Notes: generated by a model not told the origin, from the sequence alone. Counted from the stretch's first letter, positions 9,679 to 18,788 are shown. The stretch: 18,788 nt of DNA from Discostella pseudostelligera (GCA_036940085.1 JALLBK010001163.1:1-18788), one strand, 5' to 3'. Numbers and translations: made by a program.

Positions 9679-10210
9679 GGTATTAATCGATTAAGTTGCT
9701 TCGCCCTTTCAATGTCGACGGTGGAAGCATCAATGGTATTTGCGATGTTGGTATTGGTTTTTGGTATGGTGCGGATTGGTGCACATGATGATGATGTATG
9801 ATGTGGATGTGGCATGTCGAAGTCGCATTGGCATTGGCATTGTTCCAGCCGCGCCAAAATTTTACCACAATTGAATTGAAAATGAGGCGCGCCATTTTTA
9901 ACTACTACGAAGCGAGGACAGACGAGATGAGAAATCGCGCGCCAGCCGAGCCTTCTCAACGGAAGAAGATACTATGGCGCCACTTTCTTCCAATTTCCCG
10001 CCACAAATATGAAAAGAGCTGCCTCCGACGACGACCACCAATACCAATAACCAATACCAACCATGACGGCCATGATAGGACCATGAACCTTGTTCGGCAT
10101 CCAGTAACGGTAATACGAGCGTCCCAACATTCAGTATCATCTATCGAGTCATCACTTCATTAATCCCTTTCGTCTCAAAGTCAAAAACGAGGTAAAATTA
10201 AACACAAACA
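9679..10210. promoter_or_regulatory. Bidirectional CAF-1 p60 / cenH3 promoter with E2F and CCAAT motifs
   Basis: These 532 bp separate the ATG of CAF-1 p60 (-) from that of cenH3 (+). The centre holds GCGCCAAA at 9851-9858 (reverse of the E2F consensus TTTGGCGC), GGCGCGCC at 9886-9893, a TCGCGCGCC word near 9935-9943, TGGCGCCA near 9975-9982, and TTTCCCGCC at 9994-10002. CCAAT words lie on both sides. Four read as ATTGG on the + strand, so CCAAT toward CAF-1 (9753-9757, 9775-9779, 9827-9831, 9833-9837). Four CCAAT read toward cenH3 (9990-9994, 10038-10042, 10044-10048, 10051-10055). E2F plus CCAAT is a familiar S-phase promoter architecture in other eukaryotes; activity here is inferred. Confidence 0.65.
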
Positions 10211-10666
10211 ATGGCCCGGGCCAAGCCACCCGCCAACGCAAGACGTTCACGCAATGAGCCGCTACTGGGTCGAGCTCGTCCCCGCGACGAATCCGAGGGT
10301 CGTCTCTCTTCGGGTAGCAACCGTCCTCGTGGACCTACCACCGCACGACCCGTCGTACGACGCAAGCGTCGGATGCGTCCAGGTGAGCGGGCCCTGCGGG
10401 AGATACGACAATACCAGTCGTCGACGACACTCCTATTGCGTCGATTGCCATTTGCCAGGTTAGTGCGCGAAATTCAATACGGCATGACTCGACAGCCATA
10501 TCGATGGCAGGGAAGTGCGATATTGGCATTGCAGGAGGCGGCAGAGGCGCATTTGGTGGCATTGTTCGAGGATAGTAATTTGTGTGCGATACATGGAAAG
10601 AGAGTAACGATTATGCCCAAGGATATGCAGCTGGCTCGTAGGATTCGGGGAATTGACAGAGAGTAA
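10211..10666 (+). CDS. cenH3: Centromeric histone H3 variant (CENP-A / cenH3)
   Basis: A single exon of 151 residues begins at ATG 10211 in a good context (acaATGg). Residues about 54-148 are a histone fold closely matching H3: [15 protein letters not shown], the [10 protein letters not shown] helix start, [17 protein letters not shown] and [17 protein letters not shown]. Three features separate it from canonical H3. The N-terminal tail (1-53) is Arg/Pro-rich and lacks the conserved H3 tail with its modifiable lysines. Loop 1 (GMTRQPYRW, 91-99) is one residue longer than in H3. Trp99 stands where canonical H3 has Phe, and QEAAEA replaces H3's QEACEA; both are CENP-A hallmarks. It should replace H3 in centromeric nucleosomes and specify the kinetochore site. 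It shares its promoter region with CAF-1 p60, which suggests S-phase expression (inference). Confidence 0.93.
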   Translation: MARAKPPANARRSRNEPLLGRARPRDESEGRLSSGSNRPRGPTTARPVVRRKRRMRPGERALREIRQYQSSTTLLLRRLPFARLVREIQYGMTRQPYRWQGSAILALQEAAEAHLVALFEDSNLCAIHGKRVTIMPKDMQLARRIRGIDRE

Positions 10667-11382
10667 AAATACATGCAATTTCTGCGAGAGGGTGTGAGGG
10701 GAAGGTATTGTTATTGTTCGGGAAGTCGACGGACGGCGGTCCACGTACATGATACTCCAATCTCCTATGAAGGAAAAGCTGGTACTGCTGTCGCTTTATG
10801 ATTGATGTGACATACAAATTGTTGGGTTTATATTTATGTGATATACTACATTGTCGGGTGTCTATTTCTCCGGATCCCCAGAGATATTAATGTTAAATAT
10901 GCAAACGCTTGAAAGAAATCTGTGAGAAGACATCAAATTCCCATCAATTGGTTCAAATACTAATTACATATCACAGACGACCGCACGCGGTAAGTAGGTG
11001 GTGTCGTTCATACGGAACTTCCTCGCGCTAAGAGAGGTATCCTAGGAATACATTGCGAGAGGCAGGGAAGGAGGAATGGTGTTCAGCTATGACAATGAAA
11101 GAGGTTGGGGGCGTCGGGCGGAGGAGGCAGCCAGGTGGAAGGGTGGAAGATTTAAGATTTCGTGACATTTTGAAGTACTAGTTCCGACGCTCATTCGACA
11201 GTCGAGTGCACGAATTCTTATTTCGAGATCCGAGATTCTCCAACCAAAAATCAATGGAATTGACGACGCCGCCGTAGGTATCGGTACTACTACCCTCGTC
11301 CGCCACCGCCGCCAACTCCTGCATCGTACACCTCTTACATCTTCATTGATCTCTCTGTAACTCCTTCGAAATCGCTTCAAAT
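10667..11382. other. Gene-free interval between cenH3 and the HIR gene
   Basis: This stretch should hold the cenH3 3' UTR and the HIR promoter and leader. I found no convincing coding frame, tRNA or strong repeat. ORFs on the - strand (for example 11087-11380) are Arg/Ser-rich without a recognisable fold. The last 100 bp before ATG 11383 are pyrimidine- and CGCC-rich, as expected of a leader. Confidence 0.5.
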
Positions 11383-12520
11383 ATGTGCATCCCCTGCTGC
11401 GTTTGTGTTTCGACGTCCGAAGTCGTCGTCGTCGAGCGGCTTGGCAAGTTTGACCGTCTGCTACCCGCCGGACTTGGTTGTTATTGCTGCCCCTGCGAGC
11501 AAAGGGCCGGCACGGTATCGTTTCGTGAGTACATTGGTTTCGTATGTGGATATCTCATCTTCACCTTTCATGGTTGATATTACGACCGCTTGAAGACAAA
11601 CTTACTCCGCATTCCGCCCCTCATTTCATCCGCAGGTGTTCAGCAACTTGACGTCCGCGTCGAAACCAAAACGAAGGATAACGTCTTCATACACACAGTC
11701 GTAAGCGTTCAATATCAGGTAATTAGGGAAAAGGTCTACCATGCCTTCTACTCCCTAACCAACCCACAGCAGCAAATCACCGCCCACGTCTACGATGTTA
11801 TGCGTAGTCAGCTTCCAACTTTGGAATTGGATGCCGTCTTCGAGGCCAAGGAAGAACTTGCCCTAGCGGTGAAGAACGCGTTGCAGGAGACTATGAGCGA
11901 GTATGGTTTCCAGATTCTACAGGCTTTGATTACGGACATTGATCCTGATGTACGTGTGAAGCAGGCCATGAACGAAATCAACTCTGCCAAGCGTCTCAAA
12001 TTCGCGGTTGCCGAACAAGCGGAAGGGCAAAAGATGTAAGCAACTATTCATTTGTTTTCGGTTGAATTCAATTATTCTACGAAACTTATCTCATTATTGC
12101 TTGCTCATCAATTATGAAATAAACAATAAACCACTAGCCTTCAAGTCAAGGCTGCGGAGGCCGAAGCCGAGGCCAAGTATTTGAGTGGAGTTGGTGTGGC
12201 GAAGCAGCGAAAGGCCATCGTCGACGGCCTTCGGACATCGATCGTGGTACGTGTGATGAGTAGTATGGTGACTATTTTCTTGTCATCGTGTCTTCCCTTA
12301 TCCTTGCTGATCAAAATCGTCGTCAATACAGGATTTCAATGACGGCGTCAAAGGAGCATCGTCGAAGGATGTTATGGATTTGCTTCTATTGAGTCAATAC
12401 TTTGATTGTATTCGTGAGGTCGGTAGTTCAAAGCATTGCAAAACAACCTTCGTGCCGAATGGTTCTGCTGGATCTGGAATCCGCGATGCTCTGTTGGTGG
12501 CAGAAGCCGCGGCGCTGTAA
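11383..12520 (+). CDS. Hypersensitive-induced-reaction (HIR) type SPFH/prohibitin-domain protein
   Basis: Four exons: 11383-11524, 11636-12035, 12138-12246 and 12332-12520. Introns are 111, 102 and 85 bp (GTGAGT, GTAAGC and GTACGT donors, all ending in AG), and all phases agree, giving 279 residues, the usual HIR length. The spliced protein matches the plant HIR family throughout: [49 protein letters not shown], the [11 protein letters not shown] helix and [14 protein letters not shown]. The family forms oligomers on the inner face of the plasma membrane in lipid microdomains and scaffolds signalling. Membrane attachment is probably by S-acylation of the Cys-rich N-terminus (MCIPCCVC); Gly2 for myristoylation is absent. 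All three introns fall inside highly conserved segments, which makes the joins secure. The exact role in a unicellular alga is unknown. Confidence 0.9.
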
Positions 12521-13069
12521 AATACCATGAGGCCATAAGCAGACGTTATCACCAACCACCTGAGTGTTGTCGAATGCGGATGTCTTCACAACATCATTTT
12601 CTATTGGTTGTAACTAGGAGTAGTATCTAGCATTGAATTATCCGTGTATCGTTCAACCTTTCATCCCTCATCCAACCAGATCGAATCGACGTTTCACCTC
12701 GTGGAAGCAAAAAGCAAACTCCCTACCACGTGGCATTCGACATCGATGTAGGTTGCTATGGAGTTTCCATGTGGAATCAAACTGCCACGTGGCGGTTTGG
12801 GGCTGTGAAGGTTGCTTCCACGTGGTGAGGTCGTGACGTAAGCTGATGACGTAATCAAGCATGGAACTATTAGGGGCCGTTCTATCTACTTGAACCGCCC
12901 ACAACAACATAAAAGAACCTTCATGAATAGCCATGACCATGGCAGTGCAGTGGCAGGTGCCGCCGGCCGCTGTCCGCCGTCCATAGGAAGATATTCAGAG
13001 GCGCAGCGCAACCCCAACTCCAGCATAGCGAGCATATCTAAGTAGATCATTTATTGTTGTTGATAAACC
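12521..13069 (+). promoter_or_regulatory. Upstream region of the FN3-thioredoxin gene with G-box and CRE-like clusters
   Basis: After the HIR stop codon this 549-bp interval has no supported gene. It contains three CACGTG hexamers (12727-12732; 12786-12791 inside the palindrome GCCACGTGGC; 12819-12824), bound by bHLH or bZIP factors in other eukaryotes. Two TGACGTAA octamers follow at 12834-12841 and 12847-12854, spaced 13 bp. CGTGGAAGCAA (12700-12710) and its reverse complement TTGCTTCCACG (12812-12822) form an 11-bp inverted repeat. The cluster ends about 215 bp before the ATG at 13070. Its ownership by the downstream gene is inferred from position. Confidence 0.5.
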
Positions 13070-14296
13070 ATGAGTGACGGCATCCTCCTAGTCGACGCCG
13101 ACGACACCTCCATCACCGTCACATGGCCTCCCATCGGCAAGCCATCGAAATCCAACCCCCCCAAATATTCCTTGCAGTACCGTCCATCCACTTCCGCTTC
13201 CGATGATGGCAAAGACTCCGGCGGATCGTTCCTGTACACCTCCCTAAGCACCGACCTAACTGTTATCACGGCACGAAAGAACAATCTAACTGGTGCCGGA
13301 CATGGATTTTGGTTCCGTGTTAGTGCTGCCACAAAAATCAAAACCAGAGTGGATAAATCCTCCATGGACTACATGGGACATGCCTGTCGTAGATCATTTC
13401 AGGTGCTCACCATGATGGAACAATCACGACGGATGCAAGCTCCAAAAGCTCGGTTGGATACGACGACGGCATCACCTACGCCGAATTCATATGTGGCACA
13501 TGTATCATGGGAACCTTATCAGGGTGACGATGCACAGCTATTATTGGGATACAAACTCCAAATGCGGGAGAATGCTGGTACCTCTGGTTGGGTTACCGTA
13601 GCTCCATGTTTATCTGGGACAGAAGTGCGCAAGAAGAATTTAACATCTTCCAATGGCTACTCATTTCGTGTGAGACCTGTATTAAAGGGAGAAACGGGGG
13701 GAAGTGAATCCAACTTGCAAACGAGCGTATCTGAGGGGGGAAATACTATTCCATTTTCATGTTCTAGTGGCATTGTGGGTAGTTCTGGAAGTGCCGTAAG
13801 CTCTTCGTCAACATCTGCTAACGGGGAACTTCTCAAACTATTCAAGAGTTTACCCAACGATTGTCTCCTCTCAAATGGTGGGAGAGATAAGATTTCGCTC
13901 TCGAATGCATTCTCCAAAGTCGATTTGGTATTCCTCTACGCTTCGGCACACTGGTGCCCGCCTTGCCGAAGGTACACACCCCAACTTGTCCAATTCTACA
14001 ATGATGCCAAGAAATTATACAAGTCTGATCCCAAACGATTGCATCAAATTGAAATCGTCTTTGTTAGTACTGATCATGATATTAATGAGTTTGGGAAGTA
14101 TTACGCTACAATGCCCTGGCTGGCGGTGCCGTTCGATTCGGAGACACGAGAACGGTTATTAGCGTGGATGAATGTGACTAGCGTGCCGAGATTAATGTGT
14201 TTGGATGGACGGAGTGGGAAAGTTGTTGAGACGAACTCGGTTGGTAGGGCATTGGATATGGCGAGGTTCTCGAAGTATCTGCGTCCGCGAGCTTGA
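13070..14296 (+). CDS. FN3-FN3-thioredoxin fold protein, nucleoredoxin-like (WCPPC)
   Basis: A single exon of 408 residues starts at ATG 13070 (context accATGa). Residues about 4-88 and 140-205 look like two fibronectin type III domains: SITVTWPP, KYSLQYRP and GFWFRVSA in the first; YVAHVSWEP, LGYKLQMRE and NGYSFRVRPV in the second. A Ser/Gly-rich linker (about 220-250) leads to a thioredoxin-like domain with the active site WCPPC at 295-299, the downstream SRRYTP-like turn (CRRYTPQLVQFY) and the cis-proline in SVPRL (residue 373). The VDLVFLYASAHWCPPC and VFVSTDHD segments resemble nucleoredoxin/tryparedoxin rather than classical thioredoxin. A cytosolic or nuclear disulfide reductase with FN3 domains as docking modules is likely. 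No signal peptide or membrane segment is visible. Upstream G-box and TGACGTAA motifs suggest light, redox or cAMP/CO2 control (inference). Confidence 0.85.
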   Translation: MSDGILLVDADDTSITVTWPPIGKPSKSNPPKYSLQYRPSTSASDDGKDSGGSFLYTSLSTDLTVITARKNNLTGAGHGFWFRVSAATKIKTRVDKSSMDYMGHACRRSFQVLTMMEQSRRMQAPKARLDTTTASPTPNSYVAHVSWEPYQGDDAQLLLGYKLQMRENAGTSGWVTVAPCLSGTEVRKKNLTSSNGYSFRVRPVLKGETGGSESNLQTSVSEGGNTIPFSCSSGIVGSSGSAVSSSSTSANGELLKLFKSLPNDCLLSNGGRDKISLSNAFSKVDLVFLYASAHWCPPCRRYTPQLVQFYNDAKKLYKSDPKRLHQIEIVFVSTDHDINEFGKYYATMPWLAVPFDSETRERLLAWMNVTSVPRLMCLDGRSGKVVETNSVGRALDMARFSKYLRPRA

Positions 14297-14776
14297 CGGC
14301 CTTTGTTGTTTGTTCGTATATTATCGTTAGATGTTCCTTGGTTCAACGATGCGATTTTGTATCGGTCCAAACATTGCTTGGTCCCATGGAAAAATGAAAA
14401 TTCACAGCTCTCTTTGATTTTACATCTTAGAGAGGCTCCTTCCGCTACAAAAATCCATAGCTCAAGCAACCTAATTACTATGCAATGTTATTTTCGTACA
14501 CTGTCCAATCTCTGTTTGTCTGTATTTGCATGTTCCCCACCCCATCCGGACTATCCATGCTCAATTTCTATGCACCATTTCACTTGCATAACCTGGTTAT
14601 GAAACATCCCTCCCAATCCGGAATGCCAATACTTACATTTTGTTCATAATATTCGAACGCACGCACACTTGTTTCTTTACAATATAATTGAAATCTGCTG
14701 GCCACGGATCGATAACATATTAAAGCATTTTTATCTTTCCAGCAGCAATTGATTTATTGACATTCATCACCTCTTA
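14297..14776. other. Convergent 3' interval between the FN3-thioredoxin and Pumilio genes
   Basis: These 480 bp should hold the two 3' UTRs, read toward each other. Short ORFs are present on both strands (for example 14303-14602 +), but none shows a domain or coding character. No strong repeat or RNA gene was recognised. Confidence 0.5.
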
Positions 14777-17700
14777 TTAAGGCACGGGTAGCTTTGCGAC
14801 AATGTGTTTAGCAAAAGTGTAATTTCGCTATTGTGTGCAAAGAGAGAAGTGTGTAAATGGTTGAGTATGGACGGAGTGGTAGTCGCTTGACACTGATTAC
14901 TGAACAACATTCCACTTACCAATTGAACTTCGTGGGCCTTCAGCTCGTCAAGCATCATGCGTTTCTCATTTCCTTCGGGAACTACATCGATTGCAGTTTG
15001 TACGACGTAGTTAGCATATGCATCCCTCACCATTAGCAGCAACACGCTGCTACCGACACCTTCCTGACTGGCTCCGCCATCGTTGACAACCTGGCGATGC
15101 CAAAACAATCAGAAAACGAATGCATGAATTGAACTGAGGACTGTCACATACTCCTATCTCACCTTTAGCATTTCGCGCACGATCGCATTGCGTTGATTTG
15201 AGTTACCATACTTCAGCAACTTTTCGACGACGTTACTTGCAAATTTCTGCCTCGAAAGCTTCAACAGATCATTCTGAACTACGATATTCAACAATGAGTC
15301 TCTGTCGGATTCGCGCCCGTATTGCAACACGTGCTGGATGACGTAATTTCCATACTGGTCATCTAACAGAGCCTTATGGCAGTGTCGGATCTCATCAAGA
15401 GTGGCTGACTTTTGGAATGGGACACAGTGTTCCAGCATGCGTTGAAGAACGCGGCAACCGTAGGGGTGACAGCAGAGAGTCCTCACGTTAGCTAGAACAT
15501 CATTTACAATGAACTGTATCCTCATAGCCATGGAATTCGAGAGGTTAAGATCTCCCGTCATTCCTTCGACTTCATTAGCCTTCATACTCATTACTTCGAT
15601 GATTTTCTGCATGACGTGGTTACCATTTTGATCCTGGATGCAAGTCAGAACACATGTGTCTAACTCTTGTAGGAGCTCTGTCAGGTCATCGTGGTCAAGA
15701 GACTCGAGTGCCTTCTGAACCACTCTGCACCTGCACGTCAATTAAAATACAAGACAAATGCAGATTAGATGAGCCGAGATCAAGAAGTAGTTTTGCAGTA
15801 GAACAGCCAAATAGATCTTACCCATGCATTTGCAATGAAAGCAACACCATATTTCCTGTCAATGCAGCCTTGAGCTCCTTCTTCATACTATCCGTCCCAA
15901 ACTCAAACAGCTTCTGCACGACATAATTCCCAAATACATCATTCTGCAGCTCCTTCATCGCGGGTATGACTTCCTCCATGACTGCACTCTTCTCATCGTC
16001 CTCCGCCACCTCCAACCTCTGCTGAATGAATCGCGAGCCGTTCTGATCGATGCAAAATTCCACCACGTGACCCCGAATATCGTGAATTGTCCACATATTA
16101 CGACTTTTCGCGGCACGAATTTCATTCAGGAGGTAACTAGCTTCTGGTCCGAGTTTGGAGGGTGTTGTTGCATTTTTATCCACTCGTTTTCCTCCCCGAG
16201 GAGTGGACAATAGATTCTTCTTTGCACTCCTCCCCTGACTAAGAATGCTGCGATCTGGTGATTTCAGATGGTTGTTTCCTCCCAAACGAGTGGGACTCCG
16301 TAAGCCACTGGAGCTGGCGGAGGGGGATGTGACATGGTGCCCGCTGAAATTAAAGACGTCGACTGGGAGGGTACATTGGGGGGTACTCGAAGACACGGCA
16401 ATGGGGCCATTTGGACTCATGACGAAGGTTGTTCCTGGAGCTCCCCCGCCGCCACCATCCGCGACCAAGTTCGATGGGGAGGTTATGGCCATAGTACCAT
16501 CGCCATATTGGACGTATGCATACGTGGGTTGGCCGCTATGATGTACAGGTGTTCCCCCACCAATCGAGTGTGTCGTTACGGCTTGGATCGGGACGATGGA
16601 GATGTATTGAGGTTGGCCGTGCATCGGTATGGAGTTGCCCGAAATTTGTTGATGATGAGGCGAAAGAATGTGATTTGCTGGCACAGAACCGATCTGTTGC
16701 CGCTGGGTAGATTGATATTCGAAGCCAAAGGGAGCCCCTGTGGGCGAATTGATGTGATAAATTGTTTGTTGTTGGCCTGCATTCATTTGAAGGACAGTAC
16801 CCTGCATCAAGTTCATGTTGCCTGGATGTTGTGACCGGTATTCGGGAGGATGATGAGCTTGCGGTGACGCCTGCTGCTGATGGTGGTAGTATACCTGCTG
16901 CTGTTGGAAGTCATACGATGATGAATCCTGGTGGCGAGCTTGGTGAATCGGCAGTGATTGCTCCTGAGGTACATATTGATTTGAATGGAAATGTTGGCCA
17001 CTGTATCCGCTCCCCAGATTCGAAGGTCCTGATTGCTGGAGCTGCCGATGATACTGCTGCGGCTGCGGCTGTTGCTGTTGCTGCTGATTTGCCGTCCCAT
17101 ACGGTGATCCTATCTGGCTACTACCACTGCCTTGATAAGAGAATAAATTTCTCGATGACACCTCCCCTTCACCGCTTTGGAAATAATTTTGTTCCTTGGT
17201 TGAATCGCCATTCCGTTCCTGTATTTGCTCCATGATAGACCTCGTGCTTGGAATGTGCCCCCCCTTCACCATGGATTCTGGAACGTCCATCCCACCTGAA
17301 AAATCAGCAGTATCGATTCGTAAGTTTTTATCAGGGGAGGGTTCCAACGATGTAATTCCCAAAGTTTCAAGTATGGAATTCACATCCCTAGAATTATTAT
17401 CATGATCGGAATCATTGTTCGGGCGTCCAATCACCCCCGTAGAGGCAGGACGGCGCGTACCCAAACGCACAAATGATTCTCGATCATCTTCATCGTCATC
17501 AATATCAAAGAAGGCGCGACGATGATGATGGTCTGCTCCAAATATTCCATTATCACTTTCCATATTGGAGGAGGAAAGAGCTGTCGCTGACTTGGTCGAC
17601 GATGGAAGTGTGCCATACTCCCACGTTTCTGGCGCTGCCGTTTGGGACCTACCCAAATTCAGGCCAAAGAATTTGGCAGTGATGTCGCTATTGTCTTGAA

Positions 17701-17911
17701 GCGACGATCGAGGAGGAGGAGGAGGAGGAGGAGGATGAGGGCTTAAAATGTCATGCATCCCGCCGTCGCCGCCATCGTCGGCGAAGTTGATATTATTATT
17801 GCGGTGCAGGGAAGGTGACGACGCGGAGTTGGACGGCATTCCATTGGCACCGGCGGCACTGGCCCCGCCATCATCCGTTGTGATAATGTCCAATAGATGA
17901 TTGGAGTTCAT
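14777..17911 (-). CDS. Pumilio/PUF-family RNA-binding protein
   Basis: Four exons on the - strand: 17911-15822, 15730-15163, 15090-14920 and 14827-14777. Introns are 91, 72 and 92 bp, all GT-AG with consistent phase. The product is 959 residues. The small last exon restores RNYTFAKHIVAKLPVP, the normal end of a PUF domain; reading on from exon 3 would instead give an unrelated tail. The N-terminal 585 residues are low complexity, with a Pro run (about 59-68) and Gln-rich stretches. The C-terminal PUF domain (about 588-959) has eight repeats with RNA-contact motifs, in order SRxxQ, NYxxQ, CRxxQ, NHxxQ, CRxxQ, NYxxQ, SNxxE, NYxxQ. This is the code of animal PUM proteins, which bind UGUANAUA in 3' UTRs and repress or destabilise mRNAs in the cytoplasm. 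The ATG at 17911 has a good context (acaATGa). A uORF and a TGTACATA word lie just upstream. Confidence 0.93.
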
Positions 17912-17973
17912 TGTTGACTAATACAATCTATGTACAATGCGTAGTCGCATTTCTGGTTCGACGACCGTGACAT
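17908..17973 (-). promoter_or_regulatory. uORF of 21 codons overlapping the Pumilio start (ATGA)
   Basis: On the - strand an ATG at 17973 (context accATGt) opens a 21-codon frame that ends in TGA at 17910-17908. The main ATG (17911-17909) overlaps that stop as ATGA. If the transcript starts upstream of 17973, ribosomes finishing the uORF stop exactly on the main start codon, an arrangement suited to termination-reinitiation or repression. The uORF peptide has no recognisable motif. The transcription start is unknown. Confidence 0.5.
17929..17936 (-). promoter_or_regulatory. Pumilio response element TGTACATA in the Pumilio leader
   Basis: TATGTACA on the + strand reads TGTACATA on the - strand, a full match to UGUANAUA, the site predicted from the PUF repeat code of this gene's own product. 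It lies 17 nt upstream of the start codon and inside the uORF. Autoregulation is an inference, and 5' UTR sites are less usual than 3' UTR sites. Confidence 0.4.
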
Positions 17974-18788
17974 GGTGTCAGTGCCCCTCACTTCATCTTC
18001 TCATTGTCGATTCCTAACTAAAAATGAATGCGCCGGCTACGCTATTGGTTTATTTCCCACCAATCATTGCCTCTCTCTCGGACATCATGACGACACACAC
18101 ACTACATACACACAAACCACACAACATGCACACAACAAGGACAGCTCGCAAGAACAAGGAACATCACACAACTGCATGCAACTGCAACATGTCTCACCTT
18201 CGCCCTTCGTTTTGTTCGCTTATGTGTGGGTCACAACTTCCAGAGATTAGATGGGTGTGTCTTGCCTCCACAACTACTCTCCACAAGCCATCAAAGAACA
18301 AAACCAACGATCATAACACTCTCAAACCAAAAAAACCATCCCACTTGATCCCCCATCATCAACAATGACAACATCTTAAAGTGTACTCTAGTTCATCCCA
18401 ACAGCCAAGAAGTTCAGAGATTAGATACTTCAGCTCTTAAGTTGATAGAGTGAGAGAGCTCTCATTCCTGCTTTGTCATGTCCTCATTAATATTAATACA
18501 GAAACCTGCTGCAGGTCCTGGGTCCAACAAAGAATGACGAGGACAATGACAAAGAATGAAGAAGTATGGTTCAAGAAGCATACAATATCATCATCATCAT
18601 CAACAACCAAAAAACCTTAAGAATAATTGTACTAGATCCAAGCTAAAATTGCATCTGCACAATAAAGAGGCAATATAGATTCTTCTTCATTAGAAATTGT
18701 ATTGGCACCAACTGTGGTTGCTTTTCTTCTCTTACCATTTTCCTTTATTTAAGTGCAATTACTAGTATAATTCCAATCTGCTGGTTGC
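17974..18788. other. Upstream DNA of Pumilio and gene-free window end
   Basis: No gene can be supported here. Positions 18087-18140 are CA-rich (repeated ACACA words) and 18590-18605 have a short ATC run. A 12-bp direct repeat CAGAGATTAGAT occurs at 18241-18252 and 18415-18426. A 12-bp palindrome ATTAATATTAAT lies at 18486-18497. CAAAGAATGA occurs twice near 18527 and 18550. The + strand ORF at 18024-18368 is Thr/His/Lys-rich low complexity and probably non-coding. The first part should include the Pumilio promoter. Confidence 0.45.

Noticed and set aside
14767..14919. Read-through C-terminus of Pumilio after HEVQL
   Set aside because: It begins at a perfect GTAAGT donor and is unlike PUF ends; splicing to 14827 gives the conserved ending.
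17710..17737. GGA-repeat microsatellite
   Set aside because: It is the reverse strand of the Pumilio polyproline codons and needs no separate explanation.
18024..18368. 114-codon + strand ORF near the window end
   Set aside because: Thr/His/Lys-rich product of CA-rich DNA with no domain; its span is better explained as Pumilio upstream sequence.

Overview
The window looks like nuclear DNA of a eukaryotic microalga, most likely a diatom (inference). Genes are dense and lie on both strands. GT-AG introns of about 70-110 bp interrupt several of them. The gene set mixes eukaryotic chromatin and RNA-binding factors (CAF-1 p60, a centromeric histone H3, Pumilio, a HIR/SPFH protein) with an algal FEA1-type iron-responsive surface protein and a sulfotransferase. 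I see no rRNA, tRNA, CRISPR or bacterial-type operon.

Layout. 3-1745 (+): 3' part of a long coiled-coil protein cut by the window edge. 1855-~4432 (-): two-lobed FEA1-like protein with a GPI-type tail, one exon per lobe. 4433-4852: promoter-like DNA with three E2F-type motifs, ending at a single n (4853). 4854-5374 (-): short coiled-coil protein whose end is lost at that n. 5375-6005: divergent upstream region with a perfect TGACGTCA. 6006-7218 (+): type II membrane sulfotransferase. 7358-9678 (-): CAF-1 p60 (CHAF1B/FAS2), disrupted by an assembly artefact (an exact 72-bp duplication around an n at 8844). 9679-10210: shared promoter. 10211-10666 (+): CENP-A/cenH3. 11383-12520 (+): HIR protein in four exons. 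12521-13069: upstream DNA with three CACGTG and two TGACGTAA motifs. 13070-14296 (+): FN3-FN3-thioredoxin (WCPPC) protein. 14777-17911 (-): Pumilio with eight PUF repeats in four exons. 17912-18788: Pumilio leader with a uORF, then DNA with no gene I can support.

The most coherent functional unit is the head-to-head pair CAF-1 p60 / cenH3. A replication-coupled histone chaperone subunit and the centromeric histone share 532 bp. That stretch has E2F-type sites in the middle and CCAAT motifs on either side, each array oriented toward its own gene. This predicts common S-phase control. The second is the Pumilio gene: its PUF code equals the canonical UGUANAUA-binding code, a matching TGTACATA lies just upstream of its own start codon, and a 21-codon uORF terminates on an ATGA that overlaps the main start. 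The other genes look like unrelated neighbours.

Splice sites were assigned by eye from GT/AG signals, reading phase and conservation of the encoded families. They have not been checked against transcripts.
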